Shown here one piece after another: positions 48,825 through 57,365 of a stretch of 64,000 nt of DNA (position 1 is the first letter of the stretch; the number at the start of each line of letters is the position of its first letter). The DNA is from Arenicella chitinivorans. GTDB taxonomy: Bacteria; Pseudomonadota; Gammaproteobacteria; Arenicellales; Arenicellaceae. A program made the position numbers and the translations under genes. The notes below the pieces were generated by a model, which saw nothing but the letters and a program-made list of their open reading frames with translations, did not search any database and was not told the DNA's origin. The stretch lies in assembly GCF_014651515.1 (NCBI RefSeq), contig NZ_BMXA01000002.1, positions 496,001 through 560,000 on the forward strand, given 5' to 3'.

Positions 48825-50255
48825 TCACGCTTGGGTGGCGTAACGTTGGTGTTGTTGCATGGCCTGGGCCATTAAAGTCGGAATGTTGGCGATGACGTCA
48901 GGCACCAGTGCTTTCATTTTGCCCAACAGCGCCAGCTGCTCGGGTGTCGCCTCATCCGTTTGTTGAACCAGCGCGGTAAAGCCATCAAGCCGGTTTTCAA
49001 TCAGCCAATCACGAAGGCCGGGTTCCTGCGACCAGCGGTACTGATTCTGCATTTGGGCCGCCGCGCCGACCAGCCAATCGACATCGTGATTGGGTAATGG
49101 TACTACTTTACAGAGGTCGTTTTTGATTGCCTCGTCGTCATAGTTGGCTTCTATGTGCGCGATGAAAGCGGCACTGAACACGGGCTGGTAGGAGCGTACC
49201 GTTTGCACCGTGATTGTATTGCCTTCGAACACCGGGTACTGCTCGGTAATCGGAACGGCGCGCGCTGAGCAGTCAATGTGCAGGGTGTTCGGTGTGGTTG
49301 GGATCGTGACCCCGTTAAATTGAATGTCATTTAATCCGAGTCGAGTAACTCGGCCATGTCGCACCACATTTTTGATCTTGCGTAACAGAGCGGCTTCTGC
49401 CTGACTTACGGTCGCGCCATGAAACATGGATGGTTTGACCGTGGGGTCGAGACGCAGCAACACGCCACTATTCTCTAGCTTCTCGAACAATTCATCTAGC
49501 GTTTTGGCGGTCGCCATTGCCTCCAATTGGGCTACCTGCGCACCGATGGAGTGCTGGAAAAACTCGCGAGTCGGTTGTGTGTTCTGGCGATCAATCCACC
49601 AAGCATCGCGTGGCATAATCCAAGTAATGTCATCGGGATTGACTTGGTTTTGCAGCAGCCACAAGCATGCGTCGATGCCAGTTTTTCCACCGCCAACAAC
49701 TACATAGCCGTCTTGAGGTGAATGGGTATTCGGAAGGGCGTTTAGCGGCACAAAGTTAACGCCGGATTCAATCTCGAAATTCGGCGTGTGTGTAGCCGGT
49801 ACTGAGGTTTTAAAGTATGTGCCATCAATGATTTTGTTGTTCACCTTTACCGAGTACTCGGTGTCCGACAGCATGGACGAAAATCGCCCGTCGCCTTGGT
49901 ACGCGCACATGGGATAATACTGAACTCGGCCGGAAGGCAAGAAGGTATGTTTCATGACTTGATCGAAATACGCCAGTACCTCGTCACCGGAGGCCAGTTC
50001 ATGCAGACCTTGATTTAAGCCGACGAGGTCTTTGCGGCCGGTACTGAGTTCGTGGGAACTTACCCCATAAAAGGCCGAAGGTTGATGCAGGGTGACAAAC
50101 GAGTAGGCATCGTTCCAATGTCCGCCGGGCTTATGGTGTTTGTCCACAATTACGATGTTGGCGTCGGTCTCTTGTAAGAGCACATCGGCGAACGCCATCC
50201 CGACCGCGCCGCAGCCGACGATCAGGTAGTCCGTTTCGAGTTGAGTGACTGGCAT
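48825..50255 (-). CDS. FAD/NAD(P)-binding monooxygenase-like protein
   Basis: 476 residues. Two dinucleotide-binding motifs are visible: YLIVGCGAVGMAFADVL (residues 10-26) and YVVVGGGKTGIDACLW about residue 180, the layout of flavin-containing or Baeyer-Villiger-type enzymes. GGHWNDAYSFVTLHQPSAFYG follows the first motif. It is paired with a DUF2855 gene and divergent from a TetR gene with two operators in between, so this two-gene operon is very probably repressed by that TetR protein. The substrate is unknown. Confidence 0.85.
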   Translation of the reverse strand: MPVTQLETDYLIVGCGAVGMAFADVLLQETDANIVIVDKHHKPGGHWNDAYSFVTLHQPSAFYGVSSHELSTGRKDLVGLNQGLHELASGDEVLAYFDQVMKHTFLPSGRVQYYPMCAYQGDGRFSSMLSDTEYSVKVNNKIIDGTYFKTSVPATHTPNFEIESGVNFVPLNALPNTHSPQDGYVVVGGGKTGIDACLWLLQNQVNPDDITWIMPRDAWWIDRQNTQPTREFFQHSIGAQVAQLEAMATAKTLDELFEKLENSGVLLRLDPTVKPSMFHGATVSQAEAALLRKIKNVVRHGRVTRLGLNDIQFNGVTIPTTPNTLHIDCSARAVPITEQYPVFEGNTITVQTVRSYQPVFSAAFIAHIEANYDDEAIKNDLCKVVPLPNHDVDWLVGAAAQMQNQYRWSQEPGLRDWLIENRLDGFTALVQQTDEATPEQLALLGKMKALVPDVIANIPTLMAQAMQQHQRYATQA

Positions 50256-50288
50256 GATAATAACTTCCTGTGAATTTTGAGCTGGTGA

Positions 50289-50301
50289 ATAACAGTGTTA
50301 T
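50289..50301. promoter_or_regulatory. TetR-type operator, copy 1
   Basis: ATAACAGTGTTAT, palindromic apart from its central base, lying 34 bp upstream of the FMO-like gene in the divergent promoter region. Confidence 0.85.
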
Positions 50302-50309
50302 AAAATATG

Positions 50310-50322
50310 ATAACAGTGTTAT
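50310..50322. promoter_or_regulatory. TetR-type operator, copy 2
   Basis: An identical copy of ATAACAGTGTTAT, 21 bp from copy 1, which is two DNA turns and places both on one face of the helix. It lies 34 bp before the tetR start. Together the copies can control both divergent transcripts. Confidence 0.85.
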
Positions 50323-50355
50323 TTATGTCAAGTTATGATTTTGTTGAAATCACGA

Positions 50356-50922
50356 ATGAGTGCACAAACCAAAATTCTAAATGCGGCGTCCGAACTGTTT
50401 CTCACCGGTGGTGTGGCGGCGTTGAGCGTGCGTGCAATTGCCAAGCAGGCTGGGCTTTCGACCATTGGTATCTACAGTCACTTTCAGGGCAAACAGGGCA
50501 TTCTGGATGCGCTCTACATCGAAGGGTTTGAACTGGTGTCCGCAGCGATGAGTGTGGCAGAGGATGAGAATGTCACACTGGAGCATGTGTTAGCGGCCGC
50601 GCGTGGGTATCTGCGTGTTGCCAAGCAGCATGAGGCGCATTACCGACTTATATTTGGTGAAGCAGACGCGGGATACGAACCGTCTGAGCGTGCGCGCGCC
50701 GCTGCTGAAACCGCATTTGGTAGTCTGGTGTCTCATCTCGGCTTGTTTTTGCAAACCGAGAAACTGCAGGGTGACCGGTGGGTGTTAGCGATGGATGTTT
50801 GGGCGATTTTACATGGCTACGTGAGTATCGTGCATCACACGCATACGAAGCCCAAGTGGGACTGGCAAACCATGGCCATAAATGCAGTCAAGCATCATTT
50901 AAGTGCGCTAAAGCCAGTCTGA
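50356..50922 (+). CDS. TetR/AcrR family transcriptional regulator
   Basis: 188 residues. The N-terminal HTH is clear: TKILNAASELFLTGGVAALSVRAIAKQAGLSTIGIYSHFQGKQGILDAL. The C-terminal ligand domain contains AKQHEAHYRLIFGEAD and WAILHGYVSIV, in the style of the TetR_C_33/WHG groups. Start at 50356 is chosen over one seven codons upstream because it places the HTH at the normal distance. The gene is divergent from the FMO-like/DUF2855 operon with two identical palindromes between, so it likely represses both that operon and itself. Confidence 0.93.
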   Translation: MSAQTKILNAASELFLTGGVAALSVRAIAKQAGLSTIGIYSHFQGKQGILDALYIEGFELVSAAMSVAEDENVTLEHVLAAARGYLRVAKQHEAHYRLIFGEADAGYEPSERARAAAETAFGSLVSHLGLFLQTEKLQGDRWVLAMDVWAILHGYVSIVHHTHTKPKWDWQTMAINAVKHHLSALKPV

Positions 50923-50927
50923 GTAGA

Positions 50928-51758
50928 TTAGGAACGCGGCGAATCGACTGCATGGTAAGGGTGATTTATTGATTCGAGTTCAGCTAATTCTTCTTCGTCA
51001 AACCCCGCCAGCAAGCGCGCCGGAATATTGAACGGCCCGCGCAGTTGACCATGAAAATGTTGCTGGATAAGCGCCTTAAACGTGGTGCGTGGGTCCAGAT
51101 TTCGTTGCCCGCAATGGTATTTAAACCAATGAGAGCCAATACGCACGTGCTCCACTTCGTCTTGGTATATAACCTTCAAAATATCAATAGCCTCTTGATC
51201 TTCAACTCGGTCCAGTCGCGCAATCAAGCCAGGCGTCACGTCCAGCCCACGTGCTTCAAGTACGCGCGGCACCAACGCCATGCGCGCCAGCACATCGTAG
51301 TCGGTTTCGACAGTCATGGACCACAAGCCATTGTGAGCTGGATAGGCACCGTACTCGCAATCGTGGTTGGTCAAATAACGGTTAATCAGTTGAAAGTGGC
51401 GTGCCTCATCTTGCGCAACACGAAGCCAATCGATGTAATACTGTCGTGGTTGTTGGCGAAACCGATAGGCCGCATCTAAGGCCAAATTGATGGCGTTGTA
51501 TTCGATGTGCGCAACTGAATGCATCAGGATGTTGCGCCCTTGTTGGGTGCTGATACCACGGCGTTTTAAGTCCTTTGGCGCAACCAATTGAAGGGCCGAC
51601 GGGTAGCCGGGTTGGTCAATCTTACGGGCCGGTGTGTCATCTCGACTGCCCTGAGTCAGCATCTCATCCGACAGCGCCAAGGCCAGCACGCCTTCACTCT
51701 TTTGTTTTGGATCTGTTTCTAGGATTAGATTCAGAAGTTGACGGTTGACGTGTTGCAT
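50928..51758 (-). CDS. DUF455 family ferritin-like protein
   Basis: 276 residues. A ferritin-like helical bundle is suggested by metal-type residues: HSVAHIEYNAINLALDA, VAQDEARHFQLI and YQDEVEHVRIG supply the E/ExxH pairs. DUF455 proteins are taken to be di-iron proteins of unknown substrate. It converges on tetR (5 bp gap). The frame is well supported by length and by motifs. Confidence 0.88.
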   Translation of the reverse strand: MQHVNRQLLNLILETDPKQKSEGVLALALSDEMLTQGSRDDTPARKIDQPGYPSALQLVAPKDLKRRGISTQQGRNILMHSVAHIEYNAINLALDAAYRFRQQPRQYYIDWLRVAQDEARHFQLINRYLTNHDCEYGAYPAHNGLWSMTVETDYDVLARMALVPRVLEARGLDVTPGLIARLDRVEDQEAIDILKVIYQDEVEHVRIGSHWFKYHCGQRNLDPRTTFKALIQQHFHGQLRGPFNIPARLLAGFDEEELAELESINHPYHAVDSPRS

Positions 51759-51941
51759 GGTGCTTTAAAGTGCGTTCAAAACGAAATGGCGGTGGCGACG
51801 AGCCGGTATTATACGCGCAGTCGTCAGATCGGTGGAAAAGCACAGCCTGTTACTGTGGATATCCACCGGTTGTTGAACCAACTTGGGCCGAAATCGCAGG
51901 GCATCTATTGTAAGTTGTTGAAATTAAACAAAACATCAATG

Positions 51942-51958
51942 TTGGCATGGGCTTTGCT
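51942..51958 (+). promoter_or_regulatory. Sigma-54 promoter of the ElaB/YqjD-like operon
   Basis: TTGGCATGGGCTTTGCT: the -24 GG and -12 GC are exactly 10 nt apart and the context fits the consensus YTGGCACG-N4-TTGCW. It lies 78 bp before the ATG at 52036, in a 277-bp gap that otherwise holds nothing I can identify. Confidence 0.8.
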
Positions 51959-52035
51959 CAGTGTTTAGTGAGTACACTGACATCCTAATGGGATCACAGT
52001 GTTATATTTAACTTACAATTGATTAGGAGAAAATC

Positions 52036-52311
52036 ATGGCTAAATCAAGCACAACACGAATTCAACAGGTTGCAAACAAAGCGCATGACGCAGTAGACAA
52101 AACTGCCGACGCTGCAGAAAACGTGGATGCGCGTGTGCGAGAAACCGCAGAACAGGTCAAAGCCAAAACCAATGAATCAGTCGACACCATGAAAACAGCC
52201 TCGGCTAACGCGCAGCAAACAGTCACTGACTATGTTAACGACAACCCAATGAAAGCACTGGGTATCGCTTTTGGTGCGGGCGTGATTGCAACCGCGATAT
52301 TGCGTAAATAG
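52036..52311 (+). CDS. ElaB/YqjD (DUF883)-like ribosome/membrane-anchored stress protein
   Basis: 91 residues: a long, charged, Ala-rich amphipathic coiled helix (about 5-68) with heptad spacing, then NDNPMKALGIAFGAGVIATAILRK, the C-tail membrane anchor with the NPxKALGIA motif of the ElaB/YqjD family. E. coli YqjD and ElaB are stationary-phase inner-membrane proteins, and YqjD binds ribosomes. Here it heads a three-gene unit like E. coli yqjDEK. A ribosome site AGGAGA precedes the ATG. It is driven by the sigma-54 promoter at 51942 (inferred). Confidence 0.9.
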   Translation: MAKSSTTRIQQVANKAHDAVDKTADAAENVDARVRETAEQVKAKTNESVDTMKTASANAQQTVTDYVNDNPMKALGIAFGAGVIATAILRK

Positions 52312-52314
52312 TAG

Positions 52315-52758
52315 ATGGCGCAGCAATCGAAAACAGAGCAACGGCTGGCCGATGACGGTCAGCCGTCCGCCGGTCATTCCTCGCCGCAGCCAGATCACAC
52401 GTTGTTGCATGGCCTCACTGCCGCATTTGCGTCGGCACTCGGCTACGTTCGAGCGAACATAGATCTTGCCATGCTCGAAGCGAGGCTGGCGGCGCACAGC
52501 GTGATCCTTATGCTAATCGCGGGCCTGCTGTCGGTGCTTTTATTGTTCAGCGCTTGGGGATTGCTCAACTACGCTCTCGTGCTTTGGCTCACCAGTGCGG
52601 ATATACTTTCATTGTTGCAGTCGACGCTACTGGTCGCAGGCATCAATTTGCTCGCCGCGCTTGTATTGCTCGTATGGTTGGCACAGTTGTCCAAACCGCT
52701 GGCATTCCCGCAGACCCGAGAGATGTTGCGATCACATGACCACAAAGACTTAAACTAG
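52315..52758 (+). CDS. Phage-holin/YqjE-like membrane protein
   Basis: 147 residues with two to three helices (about 57-82 and 95-120) after a polar N-terminus. Order and topology match YqjE of the yqjDEK cluster, and the segment DLAMLEARLAAHSVILMLIAG resembles the conserved part of the family. It starts 3 bp after the YqjD-like gene, so it is co-translated. The role is unknown. Confidence 0.8.
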   Translation: MAQQSKTEQRLADDGQPSAGHSSPQPDHTLLHGLTAAFASALGYVRANIDLAMLEARLAAHSVILMLIAGLLSVLLLFSAWGLLNYALVLWLTSADILSLLQSTLLVAGINLLAALVLLVWLAQLSKPLAFPQTREMLRSHDHKDLN

Positions 52759-52763
52759 GTGAC

Positions 52764-53186
52764 ATGATGAGCTTACTCTCGATGCGCAAACAGATCCTGC
52801 AACAGGCAGAGCTGGTAAAACAAAAAAAGACCGAACTCGACCATAATGTTAGTCAGGTCAAATCTCAAACACATCACTTACTCACCTCACCCATGGCCTT
52901 GGTCTCGTCCTTCGCGGCTGGGGCAACCGCCGGCTGGTTTATGCTAAGACCCAAACCAGCACCAACAAAGACAGAAAAATCCCAAGACGAGACCAAATCA
53001 GACGCAAAACCCGCAAGCGAGCCTCACTCGCTCGTCTCCGGCATGACCAAAGAACTCGTCGGCATTGGTCTTAGTTTAGTGGCAGCGGAAGCGACACGGT
53101 GGTTGAGTCAGTCCCTTCATAAACAAGCACCGCCCAATGCGGGCGCGCCGGAGGACAAGGGGTTGTCACCGACGAACCATGGTTGA
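52764..53186 (+). CDS. YqjK-like protein of the yqjDEK-type operon
   Basis: 140 residues. A charged coiled-coil-like start (about 5-35) is followed by a short hydrophobic segment (ALVSSFAAGATAGWFML, about 47-63), a Lys/Pro/Asp-rich linker and a second apolar helix (about 95-115). It is only weakly similar to YqjK by eye; position and layout carry the call. It starts 5 bp after the YqjE-like gene. Confidence 0.7.
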   Translation: MMSLLSMRKQILQQAELVKQKKTELDHNVSQVKSQTHHLLTSPMALVSSFAAGATAGWFMLRPKPAPTKTEKSQDETKSDAKPASEPHSLVSGMTKELVGIGLSLVAAEATRWLSQSLHKQAPPNAGAPEDKGLSPTNHG

Positions 53187-53296
53187 CGCAGGAGTCCATT
53201 GGGCGCAAGACTCGCGCTATAAATGGAAAAGTGACTGTCTACAAATAGGAATGTCGAGTATAAAATCGTTGTCTTATTACATTCGGTTCTAACAAA

Positions 53297-53479
53297 TGTC
53301 AGCAACGACAAAGAGATATCTATTTTGGGTTGGTTTTTTCGCAACTATCGGCCTCTTAATAGGAGCGAAAAACATGGCGCCTTTAATTTGAGGATTTATT
53401 AGTCGGTTCAATCACCGGGGCTGCGGTAGGGTATTTTATTGCCGTTGTATTTGATTTGAAGGCAAACAGACGAAAGTAG
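53297..53479 (+). pseudogene. Small two-helix membrane protein interrupted by an in-frame TGA
   Basis: Starting at ATG 53297, 31 codons (starting MSATTKRYLFW) reach a TGA at 53390-53392. The same frame then continues for 28 more codons (GFIVGSITGAAVGYFIAVV and a basic tail) to TAG at 53477. Both halves are hydrophobic helices as in small two-helix membrane proteins, which suggests a 60-codon gene with one nonsense change (for example TGG to TGA). The first half alone could still be expressed. A sequencing error cannot be excluded. Confidence 0.5.
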
Positions 53480-53528
53480 CTACATGCGATTGTCATGAGG
53501 TCAATTCTTGATCGTTTCAATGATATTG

Positions 53529-53553
53529 GATTCTTCGCTGCGCTCAGGATGAC
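53529..53553. repeat. Dispersed 25-bp repeat, copy 2
   Basis: Second copy of the repeat at 25208-25232, with core TTCTTCGCTGCGCTCAGGAT. It lies between the interrupted small gene and the next reverse-strand gene. Confidence 0.7.
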
Positions 53554-53709
53554 TAAGTTGGGTAGTGCTAAAAGTGTTTTACTCTAGGTATGTGGCCCTG
53601 TTAATAAAACGATGAATCGTACCTGAGTACCGATTAGATGATTTGCGATCTACCTTCTCGACAGTTTTTTGGTAGCAGTGCGTATGGTTATATTTGCTTA
53701 ACCTACGAC

Positions 53710-54477
53710 CTAACACGGCACCACCGAGAAGGCGGAGCCGATGGCATTGGCGATGGCGTTGATGATTTCGGTGGTGATGCGTGCGCGGTTGAACACGATG
53801 TCCATAAAGAAGGCGAAGATCAGCAATAGATAAACCGAGTAGGCGTAGCCCATGTAGTCGTTGTACAAGATGGTGTAGAACCAGTCTTGCCCGAAGATAT
53901 AGATGGTGGCTGAGATCACCGTGGCCACCAATAACAGGATGCCGGGTAAGAATAAATGCTGAATGGCTCGCGGCTTGGCGAAGGAAACAACCAGCAAAAC
54001 TAGGAACGATAAGAGGTTCGTGCCGAGAAAAATTCGCAGGTCGAAGCGTAAGTTTTCAACGATTTGAAGGTACTTGCCTTTGATGATATTGCCGAGGGAG
54101 TCTTCGGCGATTTTGATATTCCTGATGCGGTCCAGGTAGCCCTGTGTGATGGAGGATGCCACCGCTTTTTTGCGCTCGCAGTCAAAGCCACACATGGATG
54201 CGATGACGCTGGCAATCTTTTGTGGTAATTCATCATCCAGGTTTTGTTCGATTTCGTCGGTCTCAAGGCCCAGTTTGTCAGCCAAAATTTTGGCCTTTTG
54301 TGTTACAGAAGACGCTTGCGCGGCGTTGTACTTGGTGCGAATCTCCTGCTCAATTTGGTGTTGAACAAACCGCTTGGCGGAGGTTTCTAGTTGGGTGGGA
54401 CTCAAAAAGGTGAGGGTAAATAAGATGCCGAACAACGCCACACCGACAATGCCGAGTATTCTTAGTGTGATGCTCAT
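53710..54477 (-). CDS. Membrane protein of unknown function
   Basis: 255 residues. One N-terminal helix (about 5-26), an extracytoplasmic helical stretch (about 28-140) with two cysteines in CGFDC, then three helices (about 148-165, 173-193, 208-228) and a short tail. No family recognised. It lies 129 bp downstream of the DUF748-like gene on the same strand and may have its own promoter. Confidence 0.6.
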   Translation of the reverse strand: MSITLRILGIVGVALFGILFTLTFLSPTQLETSAKRFVQHQIEQEIRTKYNAAQASSVTQKAKILADKLGLETDEIEQNLDDELPQKIASVIASMCGFDCERKKAVASSITQGYLDRIRNIKIAEDSLGNIIKGKYLQIVENLRFDLRIFLGTNLLSFLVLLVVSFAKPRAIQHLFLPGILLLVATVISATIYIFGQDWFYTILYNDYMGYAYSVYLLLIFAFFMDIVFNRARITTEIINAIANAIGSAFSVVPC

Positions 54478-54606
54478 ACGAATTCCTATCCATGAACTGT
54501 CGGTGTTGTACCTGGCTATAATCTTGACATAAATCCAGAGTGAAAGCGAGGCGCATTAGAGCGCGGGTCTTGCGGTGTTGGGTCAGTGCAGTATGACTCC
54601 GGACCC

Positions 54607-55677
54607 TTAATCTGTCTCTCTCAATGAGTCGTTTTCTAGCCGGCCAAGAATAGCGTGTTTCACCAGACCGAACAGACCGCTCCAGACGCCGACATCTGGC
54701 TCTTTTAGTGTGCCCTCGATTGGCACCGAAGTTTCCATGCGATCGAGTTCGCCAACTTCTAGGATGCGCGTGATCAAATCGAGACTGCCTTCCCACACCA
54801 AGATGATGCCCGGGTCGTGCTGTTGTTCGACGTCGGTCCGCCAGCGTAGAATATTCATATTGGTAACCACAGGCGTTAACTCTCCATCGAGCTTGGTTTT
54901 GCCATCCGACTCCTCGGCATTAATGTGCGCATTGATTTCTAGTTCGCCGCGTTGAATGTCCAGGTTGGCATAAGCTCGGGTAAAATCGTTGAGTGCGGTG
55001 AGTTGAAGTTTATTCACCTTAGCCGTCAAGTCACCGACCGACGGTTGCTTGAGTAAATTAAAGCTGGCATCGACTTCAACATCGCCATTGCCGATGGTGG
55101 TCGCCGTAGCGCGAATGTGCGCTTGTTTATTCTGGTTCTGACGAAGATCGTTGGTGATATTTTGCGCTGACCCGTCAATGTTGGCCAGATACAGATCAAC
55201 CGGCGGGTCTGAATTAAAATTACGGAAATGTACCTCGCCGCCCTCGATGTAGACTCGGTTGATCTCAAAGGGATAAAAACTTTGTAATGCGGCGCGCCAG
55301 TCGACTTCAGTGCCAGTTTGGGTTTTGTTAGGTGACGGCGCATCGACAATGTTCAATACCGGTTGCGTCATGGCGATGTCACCAAACAATCGACCTTTAA
55401 ACAAATCGCGCCAAGAGATTGAGAATGCGATTCGACTTGCGGTAAATATCGGCGCTGGAATTTCAGCATCGGCTTTGCTTATCGACAGCTCATGCAGTTC
55501 GATACGGCCGCTTAACAACCACAGATCAACATCCTTGACGCCGCCGCTCGTCTTAGCGTTTTCAGCGATCATCGAATTAAAGTGATCTCGCACGAAGCCA
55601 GGAAGTAATCCGCGAATCACTAATCCGACAAGAAGTAAACTCAGCAGTGCAATTTTGACAGACTTAGAAATACGCAT
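54607..55677 (-). CDS. DUF748/AsmA-like membrane-anchored protein
   Basis: 356 residues. An N-terminal helix (about 8-28) anchors a beta-rich periplasmic part with the repeated pattern of AsmA/DUF748 proteins: VDLWLLSGRIELHELSIS, SWRDLFKGRLFGDI, FEINRVYIEGGEVHFRNF. These proteins are linked to envelope lipid transport between membranes. It starts 2 bp after the pldA stop, so it is coupled to the outer-membrane phospholipase, which fits an envelope-lipid role. Confidence 0.8.
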   Translation of the reverse strand: MRISKSVKIALLSLLLVGLVIRGLLPGFVRDHFNSMIAENAKTSGGVKDVDLWLLSGRIELHELSISKADAEIPAPIFTASRIAFSISWRDLFKGRLFGDIAMTQPVLNIVDAPSPNKTQTGTEVDWRAALQSFYPFEINRVYIEGGEVHFRNFNSDPPVDLYLANIDGSAQNITNDLRQNQNKQAHIRATATTIGNGDVEVDASFNLLKQPSVGDLTAKVNKLQLTALNDFTRAYANLDIQRGELEINAHINAEESDGKTKLDGELTPVVTNMNILRWRTDVEQQHDPGIILVWEGSLDLITRILEVGELDRMETSVPIEGTLKEPDVGVWSGLFGLVKHAILGRLENDSLRETD

Positions 55678-55679
55678 GG

Positions 55680-56684
55680 TTAATTCCCGAGCTTAAAGCC
55701 CAAGCCTAAACGACGACTTTTCACGTCGTAATCAATTAAGCTTTCGCCGTAGCCATCGAAGTACTGAACAAAAAATTGTAGGTCATCGCGCTCGGCGATC
55801 GGAAAGCTCCAGTCCAGCTTGAACGAGCCACGGCTATTGCGATCCAGTGTGTGGCGTGCGGCCCAAGCGAATGTGTGGTCACCGACTAGATGCGTGCCGC
55901 CAAGCTCAAAGCGACCGCGATACTCTTCGATGTCGGGGTTATCTTCGATGTCTGACAAACTGGTCCAGGGGCGTAGACGTATTTCGTTGAACTCGTCGGA
56001 GATCGCGAATTCAGCGAACGCGCGGTTCCAAGTTCGTGAAAAGTCGCCTGCGCGGCCGTTAGACTGGTGACTGATCCCGAGTCGTATATTTGCCAGTTCC
56101 CAGTCGCCAATCGAGATGTCATTGGGGATATCAATAAACAACTCCGGTTGATGATTGGTCTCACGAAACGGGCTGGAGTTGTCTTTATTGTAGGCCTGCC
56201 ACCAGGAGGTGTTAGTGTATGCAGCGTACAAGTTAGTGTCGCTGCCTAGGATGTTGTCCCAAAGCAAACTCTTAAAGCTGATTTGGAATTTGAATTCGGT
56301 TGGGTCTAAATTGCGTAGTTCCCCATTTGGTCCAATCGGTTCGTTGTCGGCGGCTTTGAAGTTGTAGGCCAATGGCAATAAGTAGTTGGCTCGGTGTTGT
56401 AGCAGAGTAAACTGATTGTGCGCCACCACTTGCTGACCGAGTTGCCGTTTTTCCGTTGCCGTGTCGATGCTGTCAGCGACCGGTTCGAGTTGTGCATTGC
56501 AGGTGGCGTGCAGCTCCTTGATTGTCGTATTGGGGTCGGCTGTAATAACCAGTTCGGACAGGCATTGTTGAAACAGTTCCGAGCTTGATATTTCGTCGGC
56601 TGACGCCGTTGTTATGGCATTGGCGAACAGTGCCAGTACAGTGATGCTGGATCGGATTCCTTTGTAATTCTTGGTATGACGCAT
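55680..56684 (-). CDS. pldA: Outer-membrane phospholipase A (OMPLA)
   Basis: 334 residues, an outer-membrane beta-barrel that hydrolyses surface-exposed phospholipids after envelope damage. A signal peptide (about 1-28) is followed by an N-terminal extension that is longer than in E. coli. Catalytic residues are H206 and S208 (ISHQSNG) and N220 (SRTWNRAFAEF); the H-to-N distance of 14 equals that in E. coli (H142, S144, N156). It forms a two-gene operon with the DUF748-like gene. Confidence 0.94.
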   Translation of the reverse strand: MRHTKNYKGIRSSITVLALFANAITTASADEISSSELFQQCLSELVITADPNTTIKELHATCNAQLEPVADSIDTATEKRQLGQQVVAHNQFTLLQHRANYLLPLAYNFKAADNEPIGPNGELRNLDPTEFKFQISFKSLLWDNILGSDTNLYAAYTNTSWWQAYNKDNSSPFRETNHQPELFIDIPNDISIGDWELANIRLGISHQSNGRAGDFSRTWNRAFAEFAISDEFNEIRLRPWTSLSDIEDNPDIEEYRGRFELGGTHLVGDHTFAWAARHTLDRNSRGSFKLDWSFPIAERDDLQFFVQYFDGYGESLIDYDVKSRRLGLGFKLGN

Positions 56685-56770
56685 TTACGGGTCCTACTGT
56701 GCAAACAAGTTGGGGTTGGTTCGTCTGAGGCGCGCTGGTGTGTAGCGCGGCACGAGTTATCGATAAAACT

Positions 56771-56800
56771 AAAAGGGGCGGAGTCAAATGACTCCGCCCT
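56771..56800 (-). terminator. Rho-independent terminator after the DUF1328 gene
   Basis: On the minus strand GGGCGGAGTCA pairs with TGACTCCGCCC around a short loop, followed by TTTT. It starts about 20 bp after the DUF1328 stop. Confidence 0.85.
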
Positions 56801-56818
56801 TACTCTTTGCGCCTGATA

Positions 56819-56983
56819 TCAGATGCTCGGTTTTCGGCCAGTGATTGCAAAGATGATTGCAAGTACTAGGCCAACAACAAACAGAATGTACGCGATTGAG
56901 CTCATTGTGCCTGCGATACCTGAAAGGCCGAGTACACCAGCGATGATTGCAATGATAAAAAAAGTAAGTGCCCAGCTAAGCAT
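56819..56983 (-). CDS. DUF1328 (YtjA-like) small membrane protein
   Basis: 54 codons, with an AGGAGA ribosome site before the ATG. Two helices: [21 protein letters not shown] and a second from [22 protein letters not shown], ending ITGRKPSI. This is the typical DUF1328 pattern. E. coli YtjA is a small stress-associated membrane protein of unknown activity. A sigma-54 promoter (57084-57100) lies 101 bp upstream and a strong terminator follows, so it is a single-gene unit. Confidence 0.92.
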   Translation of the reverse strand: MLSWALTFFIIAIIAGVLGLSGIAGTMSSIAYILFVVGLVLAIIFAITGRKPSI

Positions 56984-57083
56984 AATATTCTCCTAAATTT
57001 TATTGATTAAACGGTCGGCGATTGATCGCCGCTTGTGTCGTCAAGAGCGTGTACTGCGTTTGTCTTGATGTCGGTCTCCACTC

Positions 57084-57100
57084 AGCAGGGACCGTGCCAA
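57084..57100 (-). promoter_or_regulatory. Sigma-54 promoter of the DUF1328 gene
   Basis: Minus strand TTGGCACGGTCCCTGCT with GG-N10-GC spacing. The -24 half is a full match to the consensus; the -12 half has CTGC in place of TTGC, as does the divergent promoter at 57366. Confidence 0.75.
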
Positions 57101-57365
57101 CTCGCTATTTAATCGCTCAATTTGTTTATTAAGTCATTGATATATATGCGTTAAAAATTATCTTAACTCGTTGAGTTCAGATCTGAGGCATAGTTTGGAT
57201 GAGATTAAAATTGGGGTAATCACACACCCTGTTGGCGATATGCCCCGATTTTGGTGGTTGTTGGTTTATAGTTTGTGAGTCCAAACCGCGATCGACAGGT
57301 GCGACCTTGTGCATAATCTATTGAATACAGCCACTTAGCTGGTTTTATGAGGTGATAACAATAAA
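57101..57365. other. Shared regulatory region between two divergent sigma-54 promoters
   Basis: 265 bp, AT-rich at the left, flanked by outward-facing sigma-54 promoters for DUF1328 and the small lipoprotein. An enhancer-binding activator would be expected to bind here. I see no convincing palindrome repeated at the other sites, so the activator's site stays unknown. The gene-free stretch runs from 56984 to 57490. Confidence 0.5.

Noticed and set aside
51738-51968. 76-codon forward frame overlapping the start of the DUF455 gene
   Set aside because: It runs antisense to the DUF455 start, lacks a ribosome site and family, and ends over the sigma-54 promoter.
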